NCBI GenBank assembly: GCA_023433265.1
Contig: JAEZDR010000178.1
Coordinates: 1-12,820 of the forward strand
DNA length: 12,820 bases
Direction of reading: 5' to 3'
Source of the DNA: Bacteroidota bacterium
Lineage (GTDB): Bacteria; Bacteroidota; Bacteroidia; Chitinophagales; Chitinophagaceae
The notes beneath the pieces were generated by a model. That model did no database searches. It worked only from the letters and a program-made list of their open reading frames with translations, and was not told where the DNA came from. Every line of letters starts with the position of its first letter. Within the stretch, counting starts at the first letter, position 1. The position numbers and the translations under genes were made by a program. This document shows positions 5,051-12,820 of the stretch, one piece after another.

Positions 5051-5620
5051 ATGCTAACCACCTCAATAAAACACCACACCGCTGATGCACATGCATCGCT
5101 GGAAAAAGTAATTGTTGGTCACCTCAAAGCCATGCAAAGCAAGGAGGCTTACCTTTCAATCCTTCATTATTTCTACCGCTTCATTGTTCCCGTAGAACAA
5201 CGGATCGCTTCCTACCTGGGCGATAGCTTCCCCCAATACGCCAGGCGCGATAGCAAGCTCCGGCTGGAAAAAGACCTGCAACTGCTGGCACCGGCCAAAA
5301 AGGAGCTTCCGGGTCTGCCGGTTACAGTAAACTGGATCAACCATCCACTGGATGCAGCAGGCGCGCTCTATGTGCTGGAAGGCTCTTCCCTCGGTGCTAT
5401 GGTGATCTCTAAAATGATAGCAGACAAGCTGCAAATAACCAAAGAAGACGGTATCCATTACTTCTCAGGCTATGGAGCAGAAACCATGGAGCGTTGGTCT
5501 GTTTTCAAAAACTGGCTAAACACAATAGCAGCAACCCCGCAGGAAGAGCAACAGGTATTGGCTGCTGCCGGAACCACTTTCAACCACTTCAAACAGAGCA
5601 TCCTTACGCATGTTGAATAA
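5051..5620 (+). CDS. bphO: Biliverdin-producing heme oxygenase (BphO/HemO type)
   Basis: The 189-residue protein fits the size of bacterial heme oxygenases, which open heme to biliverdin, Fe2+ and CO using O2 and electrons. The N-terminal motif IKHHTADAHASLE places the heme-ligating His at H14. The distal-helix motif LYVLEGSSLGAMVISK (106-121) carries the flexible Gly residues that lie over the heme. The protein is all-helical and cytoplasmic, with no signal peptide. It overlaps the phytochrome gene by 11 nt, the familiar bphO-bphP arrangement in which it makes the phytochrome's chromophore; iron acquisition from heme is a less likely role because no TonB or heme uptake genes are near. I chose ATG 5051 because the N-terminal motif sits at the usual distance and because a -7 element lies at 5025-5032. 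The proximal His is assigned by motif position, not by alignment. Confidence 0.9.
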   Translation: MLTTSIKHHTADAHASLEKVIVGHLKAMQSKEAYLSILHYFYRFIVPVEQRIASYLGDSFPQYARRDSKLRLEKDLQLLAPAKKELPGLPVTVNWINHPLDAAGALYVLEGSSLGAMVISKMIADKLQITKEDGIHYFSGYGAETMERWSVFKNWLNTIAATPQEEQQVLAAAGTTFNHFKQSILTHVE

Positions 5621-7136
5621 CTTTGATTCAGAATTCTGTGGCAGTGTGCCCATGTACCATACGAACCTTGTGCAGGACTATGGTTACCTTCTGGTGCTGG
5701 ATAAGAAAACGCTCCGCATCCTTCAGTTTAGCGAAAACATCACCAGCCTGCTTCAGTATGGCAAAGAGGAGCTTTCAAGGCTCGACCTCACCTACTTCAT
5801 CTCGCAGGATCAGCTGAACCATATCAACAGTCTCGCCGCCACCGGGCAAAACACCGCCTACCCGTTGAAGCTGGTATTCTACACCCGACAGGGGCTCTTA
5901 ACCCTGCGCGGAATACTACGGGCGCAGGATGACCTTTGGCTGCTTGAAATGGATGTATGGAGCGATAGTAACCAACATCCGTTTGAAGATCTGTACATGA
6001 AGATGAAGCATTGCATGATAAGGCTGGAAACAGCGCAAACACTGGAACAGCTTGCCAAAGGCGTTGCTATAGAATTGAAAAAGCTTTCAGGGTTTGATAA
6101 AGTAATGGTCTATCGCTTCGACGAACAATGGAACGGGACGGTGATTGCAGAAGAGAAAGAAGAAGACATGCAGGCTTACCTTGGCCTTACCTTTCCCGCA
6201 TCTGACATTCCAAAGCAGGCGAGGGAACTCTACCTTATTAATCCCTATCGTTATATTCCCGATGTAAACTACCAGCCCGTACCCGTTTACCCCCGGTTAA
6301 ATCCTAAAACAGGCGAATCGCTCAACATGAGCCTCCTAAACATACGCAGCGTTCCCGCCGTGCATATTGAATACCTGAAAAACATGGAGGTAGGAGCCTC
6401 TATGTCAGTAAGAATCATAAAGGATGATGCTTTATGGGGACTGATTTCTTTGCATAGTAAGCGAGCCCGCAGGATCGACTATAGCTTATGCGCGCAGTTA
6501 GAATTACTTTCTGGCTTTATTTCCTCGCGACTTACCAGCATCCTGCAAAAAGAAAGCTTCTCAGTACTGGAGCGTCTGCTAAATACTAAACAACAACTGG
6601 TGGATAGCCTCTACCACACAAATAGCATAGAACAGTCACTCACCAGTGGCAAACCGTCCCTGCTGGACTTGTTGCAGGTAACCGGCCTTTATGTAAATAT
6701 CAATGAAAACACCTTCACAGTCGGACAAACACCTGTACCAGCCGAAATAGTTGAATTGGTTAACTGGTTGAAGAAGCTGAACCTTTATCGCACATTTACA
6801 GATAACAATCTTGCAGCTTCATTACCCTCAGCAAGTGCCTATGTGGGCACCGGTAGCGGGGTAATTGTATTACCGCTGCAGGCAGGGAATGAAGAAGTGT
6901 TCATCATAGGTTTTCGTCCCGAACAGGTGCAACTTATTAACTGGGGCGGCAATCCGAATGAGGCTATCAGCTTTGAAGCTGACAACAAAACATACCATCC
7001 AAGGAATTCCTTCCGTATCTGGCAACAGGAGGTAAAACATACCAGCAGGCCCTGGACTGAGCAGGAACAACAAGTGGCTGAAAGCTTCAGGATTGCGTTG
7101 AACGAGTATCTTATCAGGCAAAGCAGGGCAAATTAA
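5610..7136 (+). CDS. bphP: Bacteriophytochrome photosensory core without histidine kinase
   Basis: This 508-residue red/far-red photoreceptor has only PAS (about 10-115), GAF (about 140-310) and PHY (about 325-505) domains. Cys10 aligns with the biliverdin-binding Cys of bacteriophytochromes: the spacing C...P...Q..G is kept, though the IHIPG stretch reads MYHTN. GAF carries FPASDIP with Asp199, RSVPAVHIEYLKNM with His252 and Tyr255, and Tyr168. PHY carries the WGG turn (445-447) and the tongue motif PRNSF with Arg465 and Ser467, which contacts the chromophore Asp. Oddities are Glu260 where most have Gly (NMEVGAS for NMGV.AS), one His at 282 where many have HH, and only nine residues before Cys10. 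The protein ends where the HisKA domain normally begins, and no kinase follows. It overlaps bphO, so production of the apoprotein and chromophore is coupled. The output partner is unknown. Confidence 0.93.
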   Translation: MLNNFDSEFCGSVPMYHTNLVQDYGYLLVLDKKTLRILQFSENITSLLQYGKEELSRLDLTYFISQDQLNHINSLAATGQNTAYPLKLVFYTRQGLLTLRGILRAQDDLWLLEMDVWSDSNQHPFEDLYMKMKHCMIRLETAQTLEQLAKGVAIELKKLSGFDKVMVYRFDEQWNGTVIAEEKEEDMQAYLGLTFPASDIPKQARELYLINPYRYIPDVNYQPVPVYPRLNPKTGESLNMSLLNIRSVPAVHIEYLKNMEVGASMSVRIIKDDALWGLISLHSKRARRIDYSLCAQLELLSGFISSRLTSILQKESFSVLERLLNTKQQLVDSLYHTNSIEQSLTSGKPSLLDLLQVTGLYVNINENTFTVGQTPVPAEIVELVNWLKKLNLYRTFTDNNLAASLPSASAYVGTGSGVIVLPLQAGNEEVFIIGFRPEQVQLINWGGNPNEAISFEADNKTYHPRNSFRIWQQEVKHTSRPWTEQEQQVAESFRIALNEYLIRQSRAN

Positions 7137-7240
7137 CCTGAAACATCAAGCTGACAGGTTATCAAGGCATATTGATCCGTGCATCCTGTTGTATGCCTCG
7201 TTGAAATAAATAAGGTAGTTGTGATATCACCGTCAATGTC

Positions 7241-7525
7241 TTAACTAAAAGCAAAGAAAACTATCTGCGCCATGTAGAGCAGGAAATTGCCGGAAAGAAG
7301 CCAGAGCGGAATGCCTTTATTACTCCTTCCACCCATAATCCGGATAACAAGGATGGTGAAAAAGACCGCATTTACCAGTATGGGAAGGAGGAAACCCGTG
7401 GTAACTATAAAGCCCGTAACATAATTATTCGTCATGTTAAGATTCATGAGGTAACTAACCAAATAGACGATAAACATTAGGTTTAGCAGGAAAGCCACAC
7501 GGGCAATAAATAATACTCCTTTCAT
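7241..7525 (-). CDS. Small three-helix membrane protein, unknown function
   Basis: The 94-residue product has three membrane helices at about 4-27, 36-63 and 72-93, joined by short loops (NLNMTNNY and GGRSNKGIP). The hydrophobic pattern on the minus strand and the clear ATG at the distal end of the gap to the YfhO gene argue that it is real. No family motif is recognised. It is convergent with bphP (104-bp gap) and divergent from the glycan operon (55-bp gap), so it has its own promoter in the shared 7526-7580 region. Confidence 0.65.
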   Translation of the reverse strand: MKGVLFIARVAFLLNLMFIVYLVSYLMNLNMTNNYVTGFIVTTGFLLPILVNAVFFTILVIRIMGGRSNKGIPLWLLSGNFLLYMAQIVFFAFS

Positions 7526-7580
7526 AACTCCGGAAAGATGAAAATAGCATTAATTTGCCAATCTCCTAAATCGCTTGAGA
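7526..7580. promoter_or_regulatory. Divergent promoter region between the small membrane protein and the glycan operon
   Basis: This 55-bp gap must hold promoters in both directions. On the plus strand TTAATTTG (7550-7557) matches TAnnTTTG at all but one defined base and ends 23 bp before ATG 7581. On the minus strand TATTTTCA is a poorer match. No -33 TTTG is clear for either, and I see no operator-like inverted repeat. Confidence 0.4.
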
Positions 7581-10061
7581 ATGAAGTTTGACTGGAAGAA
7601 AGTAATTCCGCACTTAATTGCTATAGCCATATTCCTGATTGTTGCACTTATTTATTGTAGCCCTGCTTTACAAGGCAAGGTGCTTCAACAACATGATATC
7701 ACCCAATGGCAAGCTATGGCCAGGGACGTTCATAGCTTCAAAGAAAAACATGGCGAGGCGCCGTTATGGACTATTAGCATGTTCAGCGGAATGCCCAGTT
7801 ACCTTATTGCAACGCAGGCAAATAATGTGGTACCCTATTATTTCTCTAACCTTGTTTCCTTGTTCCTGTTAAAGCCTGTGCACTTCTTCTTCCTTGCTTG
7901 TATATGTTTCTATTTTCTCACACAGGTTCTCAGGGCAAATACATGGATAGGCACGTTTACATCTTTAGGCTATGCCTATGCTACCTATAACGTAATTATT
8001 GTAGCGGTAGGCCACGATACTAAAATGCTTTCCATTGCTTTATTGCCTGCCTTTCTTGCTTCCATCATCCTTATTTACGAACGTAAATACTTATGGGGAG
8101 CTGCTTTAACCGCCATGTTTACGGGCGCAATGGTAAGCCATAACCACTATCAGATTGTCTACTACAGTTTAATAATAGCGGTCTTCATGTCGTTTGCATA
8201 CATTGTGAGGTGGATTATGCAGGGCCAAGTGCGCCATGCACTTACAGCTATAGGCATCACCATAGGCGCCGGGTTGCTGGGCGTGTTGATGAATGCAGTC
8301 GTTATTTTCATCAACTATGAATACACGAAAGAATCTATAAGGGGCGGCAGCGAACTGGCAACAGGCGATCCTAAAGCAGCCGTTACCAAAACCGGGCTGA
8401 ATACCGACTATGCCTTTTCATATAGCATGTTCAAAAGCGAACCTTTCGTAATGCTGGTACCAGGCATGTTCGGCGGAAGCAGCGACAAGTTGGAACTGGA
8501 GGAAGGCAAATCGAAAGCTATAGAAGCCTTGCAAAGCATGCCACAGGAGCTAGCCCAGCAACTTCAATCTTATCTCAGGTTTTATTGGGGCGGCATCGGT
8601 GGAACATCCGGACCTCCGTATGCTGGGGCAATCATTTGTTTTCTTGCCATCCTCGGTTTTGTAATACTCGATAATAAACACAAGTGGTGGATTCTTGCCT
8701 GCTGTGTATTAACCATCATGATGAGCTGGGGGGAATATTTCCTTGGCTTTAATAAGTTCCTGTTCGATACCCTCCCGATGTACAACCGGTTCCGTGCCCC
8801 AAGCATGATACTCGTAGTACCTACGTTCCTTCTTTCCATGCTTTCTGTGATGGCTTTTCAAAAGCTTTTCTTTGGAGCAAGAGAAGCAGACTTCCTGAAA
8901 AGGTTTAAAACAGGTCTGTATCTAACAGCAGGCCTGTTCGCTGTTCTCCTTGTTCTTTACCTGAGCTTTGAATATAAAACACCGGCAGATACCGATGTAT
9001 TGAAGCAAGTGGCAACTATGAAAGATCAGCCACAGGTGCAGGAAGCCGCACGTTCGTTTTTCTCAGGTTTGCAGGAAGACCGGAAGTCAATGTTTTTATC
9101 TTCCATTATCAGGTCACTACTGTTTATAGCAGTGGCAATTGTAGCTTTCTGGCTTTATTTTAAAAATACGATTAAACCAGTGGTTGCCGTGGCCATCATA
9201 GGCATCTTCGCTTTTATTGATGTTATGTCTGTGGATGTGAAGTACCTGAGCAGCGATAATTACCAGCAGCCTGACGATTATGCTTCCAACTTCGACCCTC
9301 AACCGGTTGACCAAATGATTCTAAAAGACACGGGCTACTTCCGTGTCTTAGACCTTCGTCATGGTGGCATTCATGGTGCATTCAATGCAGGCGCACTTAC
9401 TGCCTATCACCACAAAACGATAGGTGGATACCATCCCGCTAAGCTGAGTATCTACCAGGATCTTGTTGAGAAACAGTTGTACAAGTTTCCAAACTGCCAG
9501 CCGGTTCTAAACATGCTTAACACTAAGTACATTATTGCGCCTGACAATAATTTGCCCTATCCTAACGGTGGAGCATTAGGTGCTGCATGGTATGTAAAAG
9601 GAGTACAGGTAGTAAAGACCGGAGCTGAAGAAATGGGCGCATTGGATTACATGAACACAGGCGACTCTGCCGTAGTGAGAGAAGCGTACAGCAAAATTCT
9701 AACGCCATTTACTTTCGATTCTTCTGCCAGCATTCAAATGGTGAGCAATTTAAACGATGTAATTACCTATAGGACAAAAACTGCCTCGCCACAGTTTGCT
9801 GTGTTTAGCGAAGTGTTTTATGATAAAGGCTGGAACCTTTATATCGATAATAAAGAGAGTTCCTATGGAAGGGTGAACTATGTATTACGGGGTGCAATGA
9901 TTCCCGCCGGAGAACATGTTGTAGAGTTTCGTTTTGAGCCGAAGAGTCATGCCATAGGTAGCACCATCACCACAATTGCATCCATCATAGGCCTCCTGCT
10001 GCTTGTTTGGGCAATTGCAAGGGAATGGATGAAGAATAGACGGGTTTCTAACAAGCTGTAA
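7581..10061 (+). CDS. YfhO-family multi-spanning membrane protein (GT-C-like glycosyltransferase)
   Basis: This 826-residue protein begins with a membrane helix (about 8-27), continues with roughly a dozen further hydrophobic segments to about residue 530, has a large outside domain at about 560-790, and ends in one more helix (about 790-812) with a basic tail. Family-typical stretches are LQQHDITQWQAMARD soon after helix 1, VAVGHDTKMLSIALLPAF, and MVSHNHYQIVYY. YfhO proteins are predicted GT-C enzymes that add sugars to envelope polymers from lipid-linked donors; in Bacillus one modifies teichoic acid. In Bacteroidota the substrate is unknown. ATG 7581 is preferred to TTG 7575 because it gives the natural start MKFDWKK. 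Two nt separate it from the GT2 gene, so it heads a surface-glycan operon. Confidence 0.85.
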   Translation: MKFDWKKVIPHLIAIAIFLIVALIYCSPALQGKVLQQHDITQWQAMARDVHSFKEKHGEAPLWTISMFSGMPSYLIATQANNVVPYYFSNLVSLFLLKPVHFFFLACICFYFLTQVLRANTWIGTFTSLGYAYATYNVIIVAVGHDTKMLSIALLPAFLASIILIYERKYLWGAALTAMFTGAMVSHNHYQIVYYSLIIAVFMSFAYIVRWIMQGQVRHALTAIGITIGAGLLGVLMNAVVIFINYEYTKESIRGGSELATGDPKAAVTKTGLNTDYAFSYSMFKSEPFVMLVPGMFGGSSDKLELEEGKSKAIEALQSMPQELAQQLQSYLRFYWGGIGGTSGPPYAGAIICFLAILGFVILDNKHKWWILACCVLTIMMSWGEYFLGFNKFLFDTLPMYNRFRAPSMILVVPTFLLSMLSVMAFQKLFFGAREADFLKRFKTGLYLTAGLFAVLLVLYLSFEYKTPADTDVLKQVATMKDQPQVQEAARSFFSGLQEDRKSMFLSSIIRSLLFIAVAIVAFWLYFKNTIKPVVAVAIIGIFAFIDVMSVDVKYLSSDNYQQPDDYASNFDPQPVDQMILKDTGYFRVLDLRHGGIHGAFNAGALTAYHHKTIGGYHPAKLSIYQDLVEKQLYKFPNCQPVLNMLNTKYIIAPDNNLPYPNGGALGAAWYVKGVQVVKTGAEEMGALDYMNTGDSAVVREAYSKILTPFTFDSSASIQMVSNLNDVITYRTKTASPQFAVFSEVFYDKGWNLYIDNKESSYGRVNYVLRGAMIPAGEHVVEFRFEPKSHAIGSTITTIASIIGLLLLVWAIAREWMKNRRVSNKL

Positions 10062-10063
10062 CG

Positions 10064-10876
10064 ATGGTAGAGGTAAGTGTGATACTACCCGCCTATAACT
10101 GTAGCGCCTATTTGGCTGAGGCCGTTCAAAGCGTGCTGCGTCAAACGTTCAGCAATTTTGAACTGTTGCTCATCAATGACGGCTCCACCGATAATACTGC
10201 TTTCGTAATTAAAAGCTTTTCCGATGAAAGGATAGTTGCACTTGACAATAACGGAAACAAAGGATTAATCTACACCTTAAACAGGGGTATTAGAGAAGCA
10301 CGCGGCAAATACATTGCCCGTATGGATGCCGATGATATTTGTTTGCCACAGCGGCTTGAACTACAATATAACCATCTTGAACGCCATCCCGGTATTGCTG
10401 TTGTAGGAAGTTTTTATTCCGTCATAGATGAGGATGGAAAAGAATGTGGCTTTTACGCTCCCGACCGGGAAGCGAACACTCCTGCCAACATCAGGAAGAT
10501 GATGCCAAGGGAAAACTGCATTGCACATCCCTCTGTCATGATGCGTAAAGAGGTTGCCGCAGCTTTTATGTATGCCCCCTACCAGAAGAATATTGAGGAC
10601 TATGACCTTTGGTTAAGGATGCTCAGCAGGGGTAAACAGCTCGATAAGATAAATGAAGTGCTTTTACGCTACCGGGTTCACGGTGCGTCTGTTACAAAGC
10701 AACATCTCCAAAAAAAGAATCCTTTCTTCAAAATGCTGGGTTGCAAGAAAAGGTTTCTCCTGCATCAACTAAAGCAGTTTAGCTTTGGCACATTTGAATT
10801 AGCTGTTGCAGCTTATGCCATCAGGGATCTAATGATAGGTACCGGAAAAGAACTGAAAAAGAAACTAAGCAGATGA
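10064..10876 (+). CDS. GT2-family glycosyltransferase
   Basis: The 270-residue cytoplasmic enzyme has the GT-A fold signatures of family 2: start strand VSVILPAYN (4-12), nucleotide-binding NDGSTDNT (38-45), the metal-binding DADD (88-91, a DXD motif), NCIAHPSVMMRK (151-162) and the acceptor or catalytic-base segment EDYDLWLRML (178-187). Such enzymes transfer a sugar from a nucleotide sugar with inversion, here most likely to a growing lipid-linked surface glycan. It lacks C-terminal membrane helices. The gene starts 2 nt after the YfhO gene, and its TGA overlaps the next ATG by 4 nt (ATGA), indicating translational coupling. Donor and acceptor cannot be read from the sequence. Confidence 0.92.
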   Translation: MVEVSVILPAYNCSAYLAEAVQSVLRQTFSNFELLLINDGSTDNTAFVIKSFSDERIVALDNNGNKGLIYTLNRGIREARGKYIARMDADDICLPQRLELQYNHLERHPGIAVVGSFYSVIDEDGKECGFYAPDREANTPANIRKMMPRENCIAHPSVMMRKEVAAAFMYAPYQKNIEDYDLWLRMLSRGKQLDKINEVLLRYRVHGASVTKQHLQKKNPFFKMLGCKKRFLLHQLKQFSFGTFELAVAAYAIRDLMIGTGKELKKKLSR

Positions 10877-12090
10877 AGTACCGGCTTTGTATGTGGAAGC
10901 ATTGGCTTGAAAACATTTTAATCTTTCCGTTTATCCTTTTCGGCAGGTTGATCGGGTCTATGTTCCCTTTAAAGCAGTCGTATGATGTATACTTTTTCTT
11001 TCCGTTTTACCATATCGGCGGCGCTGAAAAAGTACATTTCCAGGTAGCCGCTGCCACCGGAGGAAGCAATTGTATTGTTTACTTCACTCGCAAATCATTA
11101 AATCATTTATACTACGAAGAGTTCAAAAAGACAGGTTGCAAACTAGTGGACATATCGTCGTGGACAGACAACAAATTCTTTTATTTCAACAATCTCATCT
11201 GTAGAGGCATTATAAGTTACCACATAAACCGACAGGCAAAAAAGCCGGTAGTGTTTAATGGCCAATGCAACTTCGGTTATAAAATTAGTCCCTGGATATC
11301 GAACGACATACCCCAACTGGAACTTATCCACTCCCTTTGTAGCTTTTCTTACATCAGGATTCCATTTATACAATATTACTACCGTACGGTAATGATCAGC
11401 CGCAGGCGCATTACCGACCATGAAGCACTGTATGACAGGTATGGCATTCCACAGGCTTATAAGGAAAACATCCGCTTCATACTAAATGGAATACCATTGC
11501 CACTGGAAAAAAGATGGAGCAATAACGAGGTGGTTGGCAGGCTACGTATTCTATACGTGGGTAGAGACACAGAAGAAAAGCGGGTGGATCTTATTGCCTC
11601 AGTGGCGAAGGAAGTTAAAGACGCGGGTGTTGATGCTGACTTTGTGTTTATGGGTGAAGTGAGAAATGCAATTCCCAACGAGCTGCACCCCTATTGCACC
11701 TTTCTTGGAAACATGCACGACGATAAAGCAATTCATGGGGAATACATGAAGAGCCATATATTGCTAATGCTTTCTACCACTGAAGGCTTCCCTATGGCTG
11801 TTATGGAAGGCATGGCGAGGGGGTTGGTAATTATATCTACGCCCGTAGGAGAAATACCGATGTATGTAAAAAATGGAATTAACGGCTACTTAACCAGGTC
11901 TACCAGTACGAACAGGAAAGTGTTGCAGCAAGCTGTAGATCACATTAAAACCCTGGCAGCAAATCCTCAACTAATTGCAAACATGGGAGGCAACAATGTT
12001 GTGGTAGCCGAAGAAAGTTTTGGAATAGAGAAGTTCAACCGCGAATACAGAAGCCTGTTTAAAAGGTCACGGGAGGCTTATGCACGATAA
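10873..12090 (+). CDS. GT4-family glycosyltransferase
   Basis: The 405-residue protein has a GT-B fold. The N-terminal half contains FFFPFYHIGGAEKVHFQ (41-57), the glycine-rich acceptor-side loop of GT4 enzymes. The C-terminal half begins near 223 with LRILYVGRDTEEKRVDLI and contains the retaining-enzyme E-x7-E motif from Glu304 to Glu312 (STTEGFPMAVMEG), followed by TPVGEIPMYVKNGINGYL. A hydrophobic stretch at 13-31 (ENILIFPFILFGRLIGSMF) may bring it to the membrane surface. It overlaps the GT2 gene by 4 nt and the next GT4 gene by 11 nt. It would add a sugar from a nucleotide donor to a lipid-linked glycan or capsule; the sugar is not predictable. Confidence 0.92.
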   Translation: MKYRLCMWKHWLENILIFPFILFGRLIGSMFPLKQSYDVYFFFPFYHIGGAEKVHFQVAAATGGSNCIVYFTRKSLNHLYYEEFKKTGCKLVDISSWTDNKFFYFNNLICRGIISYHINRQAKKPVVFNGQCNFGYKISPWISNDIPQLELIHSLCSFSYIRIPFIQYYYRTVMISRRRITDHEALYDRYGIPQAYKENIRFILNGIPLPLEKRWSNNEVVGRLRILYVGRDTEEKRVDLIASVAKEVKDAGVDADFVFMGEVRNAIPNELHPYCTFLGNMHDDKAIHGEYMKSHILLMLSTTEGFPMAVMEGMARGLVIISTPVGEIPMYVKNGINGYLTRSTSTNRKVLQQAVDHIKTLAANPQLIANMGGNNVVVAEESFGIEKFNREYRSLFKRSREAYAR

Positions 12091-12820
12091 GAAACTATTA
12101 ATTATAACTTACTACTGGCCTCCGAGCGGAGGCGCAGCCGTGCAACGATGGTTGTCGCTTGCAAATAAGCTTGCTGCTTTGGGATGGAAGATAACCGTGC
12201 TGACTGTGGATGAAAAGTATGCAACTTACCAATTGCTGGACGATAGCCTCCTGGCTGATGTGCCTGACGAGATACAAGTGGTAAAGACTAAGACCTTTGA
12301 ACCTTTTGGATTATATAAGCTGTTATTCGGTAAAAAAAGCATCCCCGCACCAGGTTTCGCTAATGAAACAAATGCCTCCTTCACTAAGAAAGCTGCCAGG
12401 TTTATCAGGGGTAATTTCTTTATCCCCGATCCCAGGAAATACTGGAAACGCTTTGCATTGCCTGTAGCTAAAAAGCTGGTATGCGAACAAGGAATCAATA
12501 CGGTAATCACCGCAGGCCCTCCACATTCTACACATTTTATAGGCAAGGTCTTAAAGGCAGATACTGGCATTCGGTGGTTCGCCGACTTCCACGACCTCTG
12601 GACGGATGTTATCTATTACGATATGCTCTATCACCTTCCCTTTGTAAAGAAAAAAGACAGTGCACTGGAGCGGGAAATTCTATTGGCGGCCGACAAGGTA
12701 TTAACCGTAGGAGAGCGATATAGGGAAAAGCTTTTAACTAAGATCGGTAAAGAACACGCAGAAAAAATAATACTGGCAAGAATCGGCTACGACGAACAAT
12801 TTGTTGCGCAAGTGGAAGCC
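12080..12820 (+). CDS. GT4-family glycosyltransferase, N-terminal part (runs off the window)
   Basis: An open frame from ATG 12080 continues to the last base (247 codons, no stop). The start overlaps the upstream gene by 11 nt and has a Shine-Dalgarno-like GGGAGG at 12071-12076, unusual for this window. The N-terminus LLIITYYWPPSGGAAVQRW (6-24) is the donor-domain opening of a large Bacteroidota GT4 group. It is followed by FIPDPRKYW (114-122), TAGPPHSTH (144-152) and DFHDLWTD (169-176, usually DFRDPWT). The E-x7-E half should lie beyond the edge. It is the fourth gene of the glycan operon. Plus-strand ORF 12481-12723 and minus-strand ORFs here are shadows of this frame. Confidence 0.92.
   Translation, partial: MHDKKLLIITYYWPPSGGAAVQRWLSLANKLAALGWKITVLTVDEKYATYQLLDDSLLADVPDEIQVVKTKTFEPFGLYKLLFGKKSIPAPGFANETNASFTKKAARFIRGNFFIPDPRKYWKRFALPVAKKLVCEQGINTVITAGPPHSTHFIGKVLKADTGIRWFADFHDLWTDVIYYDMLYHLPFVKKKDSALEREILLAADKVLTVGERYREKLLTKIGKEHAEKIILARIGYDEQFVAQVEA

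Noticed and set aside
5824..6042. Minus-strand ORFs inside bphP, the YfhO gene and the glycosyltransferase genes
   Set aside because: They are antisense shadows of well-supported genes and show no motifs.
7135..7198. Terminator after bphP
   Set aside because: Two weak inverted repeats (AACCTG/CAGGTT at 7135-7160 and AGGCATA/TATGCCT at 7165-7198) have long loops and no following T-run.
7575..7580. TTG start for the YfhO gene
   Set aside because: ATG follows two codons later and gives the more natural N-terminus.

Overview
The window looks like chromosomal DNA of a member of the Bacteroidota, probably in or near the Chitinophagaceae. Three lines of evidence support this: (i) three exact matches to the Bacteroidota -7 promoter element TAnnTTTG, placed just upstream of a tRNA, a heme oxygenase gene and a transposase gene; (ii) few clear Shine-Dalgarno sequences; (iii) a surface-glycan operon typical of the phylum (YfhO-like protein, a GT2 and two GT4 enzymes). 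The genus assignment is inference only.

Layout. 1-2358 is a membrane-protein cluster: the tail of an unidentified gene, a fragment with only the C-terminal domain of a DUF421/YetF protein, a voltage-sensor-type ion channel with an unusual pore sequence, and a reverse-strand pair of a full DUF421 protein and a one-helix membrane protein. 2425-3710 is a mobile-element array. An IS200/IS605-like HUH transposase gene lies between inverted GGCTTTAGCC / GGCTAAAGCC hairpins and is followed by a 121-bp segment bounded by 20-bp perfect palindromes. The whole unit occurs twice in tandem, the first copy having lost most of its transposase gene, and a third left-end hairpin follows. 3833-4381 encodes a protein I do not recognise with certainty. 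4382-4854 is a pyrimidine-rich intergenic stretch with short tandem and direct repeats, ending in a promoter and tRNA-Ala(GGC) with its own terminator.

5051-7136 is a light-sensing operon: a heme oxygenase that should make biliverdin, overlapping by 11 nt a bacteriophytochrome consisting only of the PAS-GAF-PHY photosensory core, with no histidine kinase. A small three-helix membrane protein (7241-7525, minus) separates it from the glycan operon, which starts at 7581 and runs off the right edge. The glycan genes are spaced +2, -4 and -11 nt, so they are almost certainly co-transcribed and translationally coupled.

The observations most worth following are the kinase-less phytochrome, the duplicated transposase/REP/palindrome unit, the non-GYG channel filter, and unrelated 11-bp tandem repeats at three separate loci. 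None alone proves a new system.
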